Shown: piece by piece, positions 62,912-64,000 of the stretch
Position numbering within the stretch: the first letter of the stretch is position 1
How the letters are laid out: every line of letters begins with the position of its first letter
Source of the DNA: Diplolepis rosae
Taxonomy: Eukaryota > Arthropoda > Insecta > Hymenoptera > Diplolepididae
Length of the DNA stretch: 64,000 nt
Direction: 5' to 3'
Assembly: GCA_030998225.1 (NCBI GenBank)
Contig: JAPYXD010000459.1
Span: forward strand, 1,240,001-1,304,000
Notes under the pieces: model-generated
The model's input: the letters and a program-made list of their open reading frames with translations, nothing else
What the model was told of the DNA's origin: nothing
Databases searched by the model: none
Program-made: the position numbers and the translations under genes

Positions 62912-64000
62912 ATACTGACGTGCGGCTGGCCGCTGGCGCCATGTTCATTTGCCTCCAAATAGGAGGATGATTCTCCATCCCAATAAAACGGATAATCAAG
63001 TAATTGCCTGCGATTAGAAATTTTTATAATACAAAAATTACAATTCAACTGGCTTTCGTTTTTTTCGCATTACTCAATGGGGATATTAAATCAAAGAAAG
63101 CGAATGGTACGCGCCTTGAGTTTTCTTTGCCAATTACCAGCAATGATTTGCAATTATCAATTTTATGCTTATATCTTTTCTACGTTTATGCGCTTCTTAT
63201 TTTTATGCACTTTGTAATTGTGATTGCGTCTAAAAGTACTATACTCACTTTGTAATATCTCATTCATCATCGTTAACAACGTTGCAAACTGATAATTATC
63301 TTATCCTTTTTTTTATTTATCGAAAAAAATTGAGCTCGTTGGTGAATCGTTTAATGTTGAATGGAATATTTAGATTTTTGCTTATCTACATCAGTATATT
63401 GAATATCTGTATGTAGAAACTAGACTAAATAAAAAATACAAAGGGAAGTACATATATTTGATAAAAAAGGTGAATGCAATGTGATTTTTGTGTCGATGGG
63501 AGCGACTTTCGAATGGTGGTTTGCTGAAGCGGAACGAAGCACAACGAGTAGTCCTCGAGGTGGTTGGCTTCCGGTTCATGTCATTTTATCCTCACACCAT
63601 TTTCGGTCTTGTTTTACGTCTTGCTTTACGTCAACGGAGTTTGTTCCATTTTGCATTAACAAGGGGGCCGCCTTGTGACGTTCAGTCACCAACGACTGTT
63701 CTTAACGTGTGAAATTGTTACTGTTCTCCACTCTATCCCCAGGTATTTACACGTATTCGAGACTCACGACAGCCGTAATAAATAACTTCATGGCGGCCAT
63801 TACTTGTCACTCACCCTACCGTGACCCACCCTCGTTGCTTACTGGACTTCCGAGCCAGAAGGGCGGATACGATCCATCTATTTCCTCCCTTTCACTTTAC
63901 AACCCAACCATTTTCACAAAAAGTGTCTTTCACTGCCAAACAAATCTTAAAACTAATCAATTTGGCACCTACACTCTTAGCATTATTATTCAATTCCATA
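62912..64000. other. No gene seen to the window end
   Basis: AT-rich sequence, then a more balanced stretch from about 63500 to 63900 with overlapping short frames on the plus strand. No recognised peptide and no convincing splice-bounded exon. Confidence 0.35.

Larger units (their letters stand above)
44499..64000 (-). other. grn: Upstream intron of the GATA gene (5' part outside window)
   Basis: GATA1/2/3-class proteins need an N-finger exon just upstream of the C-finger exon. A search by eye on the minus strand for CNACG-encoding sequence did not find one up to 64000, so the intron is probably at least 19.5 kb. The region holds several foldback elements and low-complexity tracts. It also has repeat-poor, GC-richer patches (45450-45950, 48060-48700, 50600-51000, 54250-54550, 58950-59160) that are candidates for enhancers. 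No independent gene could be supported here. Confidence 0.5.

Overview
This is eukaryotic nuclear DNA: AT-rich, intron-rich, and crowded with small inverted-repeat transposons. The only gene I recognise is a GATA zinc-finger transcription factor on the minus strand. Its C-terminal finger and basic tail match the GATA1/2/3 class, whose single insect member is grain (grn) in Drosophila. The repeat types (a decayed mariner, a Mutator-like transposase relic, TTAA- and TA-flanked MITEs, tRNA-derived SINE pieces) fit an insect. Hymenoptera is my best guess, but nothing in the window proves it.

Layout. Positions 1-19,400 form a nest of repeats: TTAA-flanked MITEs with GGCCATGG ends, a tRNA-derived SINE present twice in opposite orientation, several TA-flanked hairpin elements, a 988-bp almost perfect palindrome, and elements ending in TTAAGGGG. 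Positions 19,400-21,160 hold two transposase relics on the minus strand: the C-terminus of a Mutator-like protein and a truncated, frameshifted mariner. Positions 21,160-28,700 are mostly unassigned, with two weak candidate exons of unknown function (23.5-24.0 kb and 26.8-27.1 kb).

The GATA gene is read right to left. The C-finger exon is 44498-44373, followed by a 12-kb intron, then exons 32319-32130, 31947-31745 and a last coding exon 30678-30652 that adds only eight residues. A probable long 3'UTR runs to about 28.75 kb. All four exons join in phase. No N-terminal finger was found between 44.5 and 64 kb, so the 5' part of the gene lies beyond the window and 44.5-64 kb is read as upstream intron. 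That intron and the 12-kb one carry scattered foldback elements and some repeat-free, GC-richer islands that may be regulatory.

The most unusual signal is a recurring hammerhead-ribozyme-like core (CTGA-N-GAG, short stem-loop, GAAACGTxTG). It occurs at six or seven loci in two otherwise different repeat families, both of which also form large inverted repeats (11.5-12.5 kb and 41.1-42.2 kb). One family has a conserved terminus, TTGGCTTTAGGGTCC. Hammerhead motifs are known from Penelope-like retroelements, and these may be non-autonomous relatives. Stem III and the cleavage triplet look degenerate, so catalysis is unproven. All alignments were made by eye.
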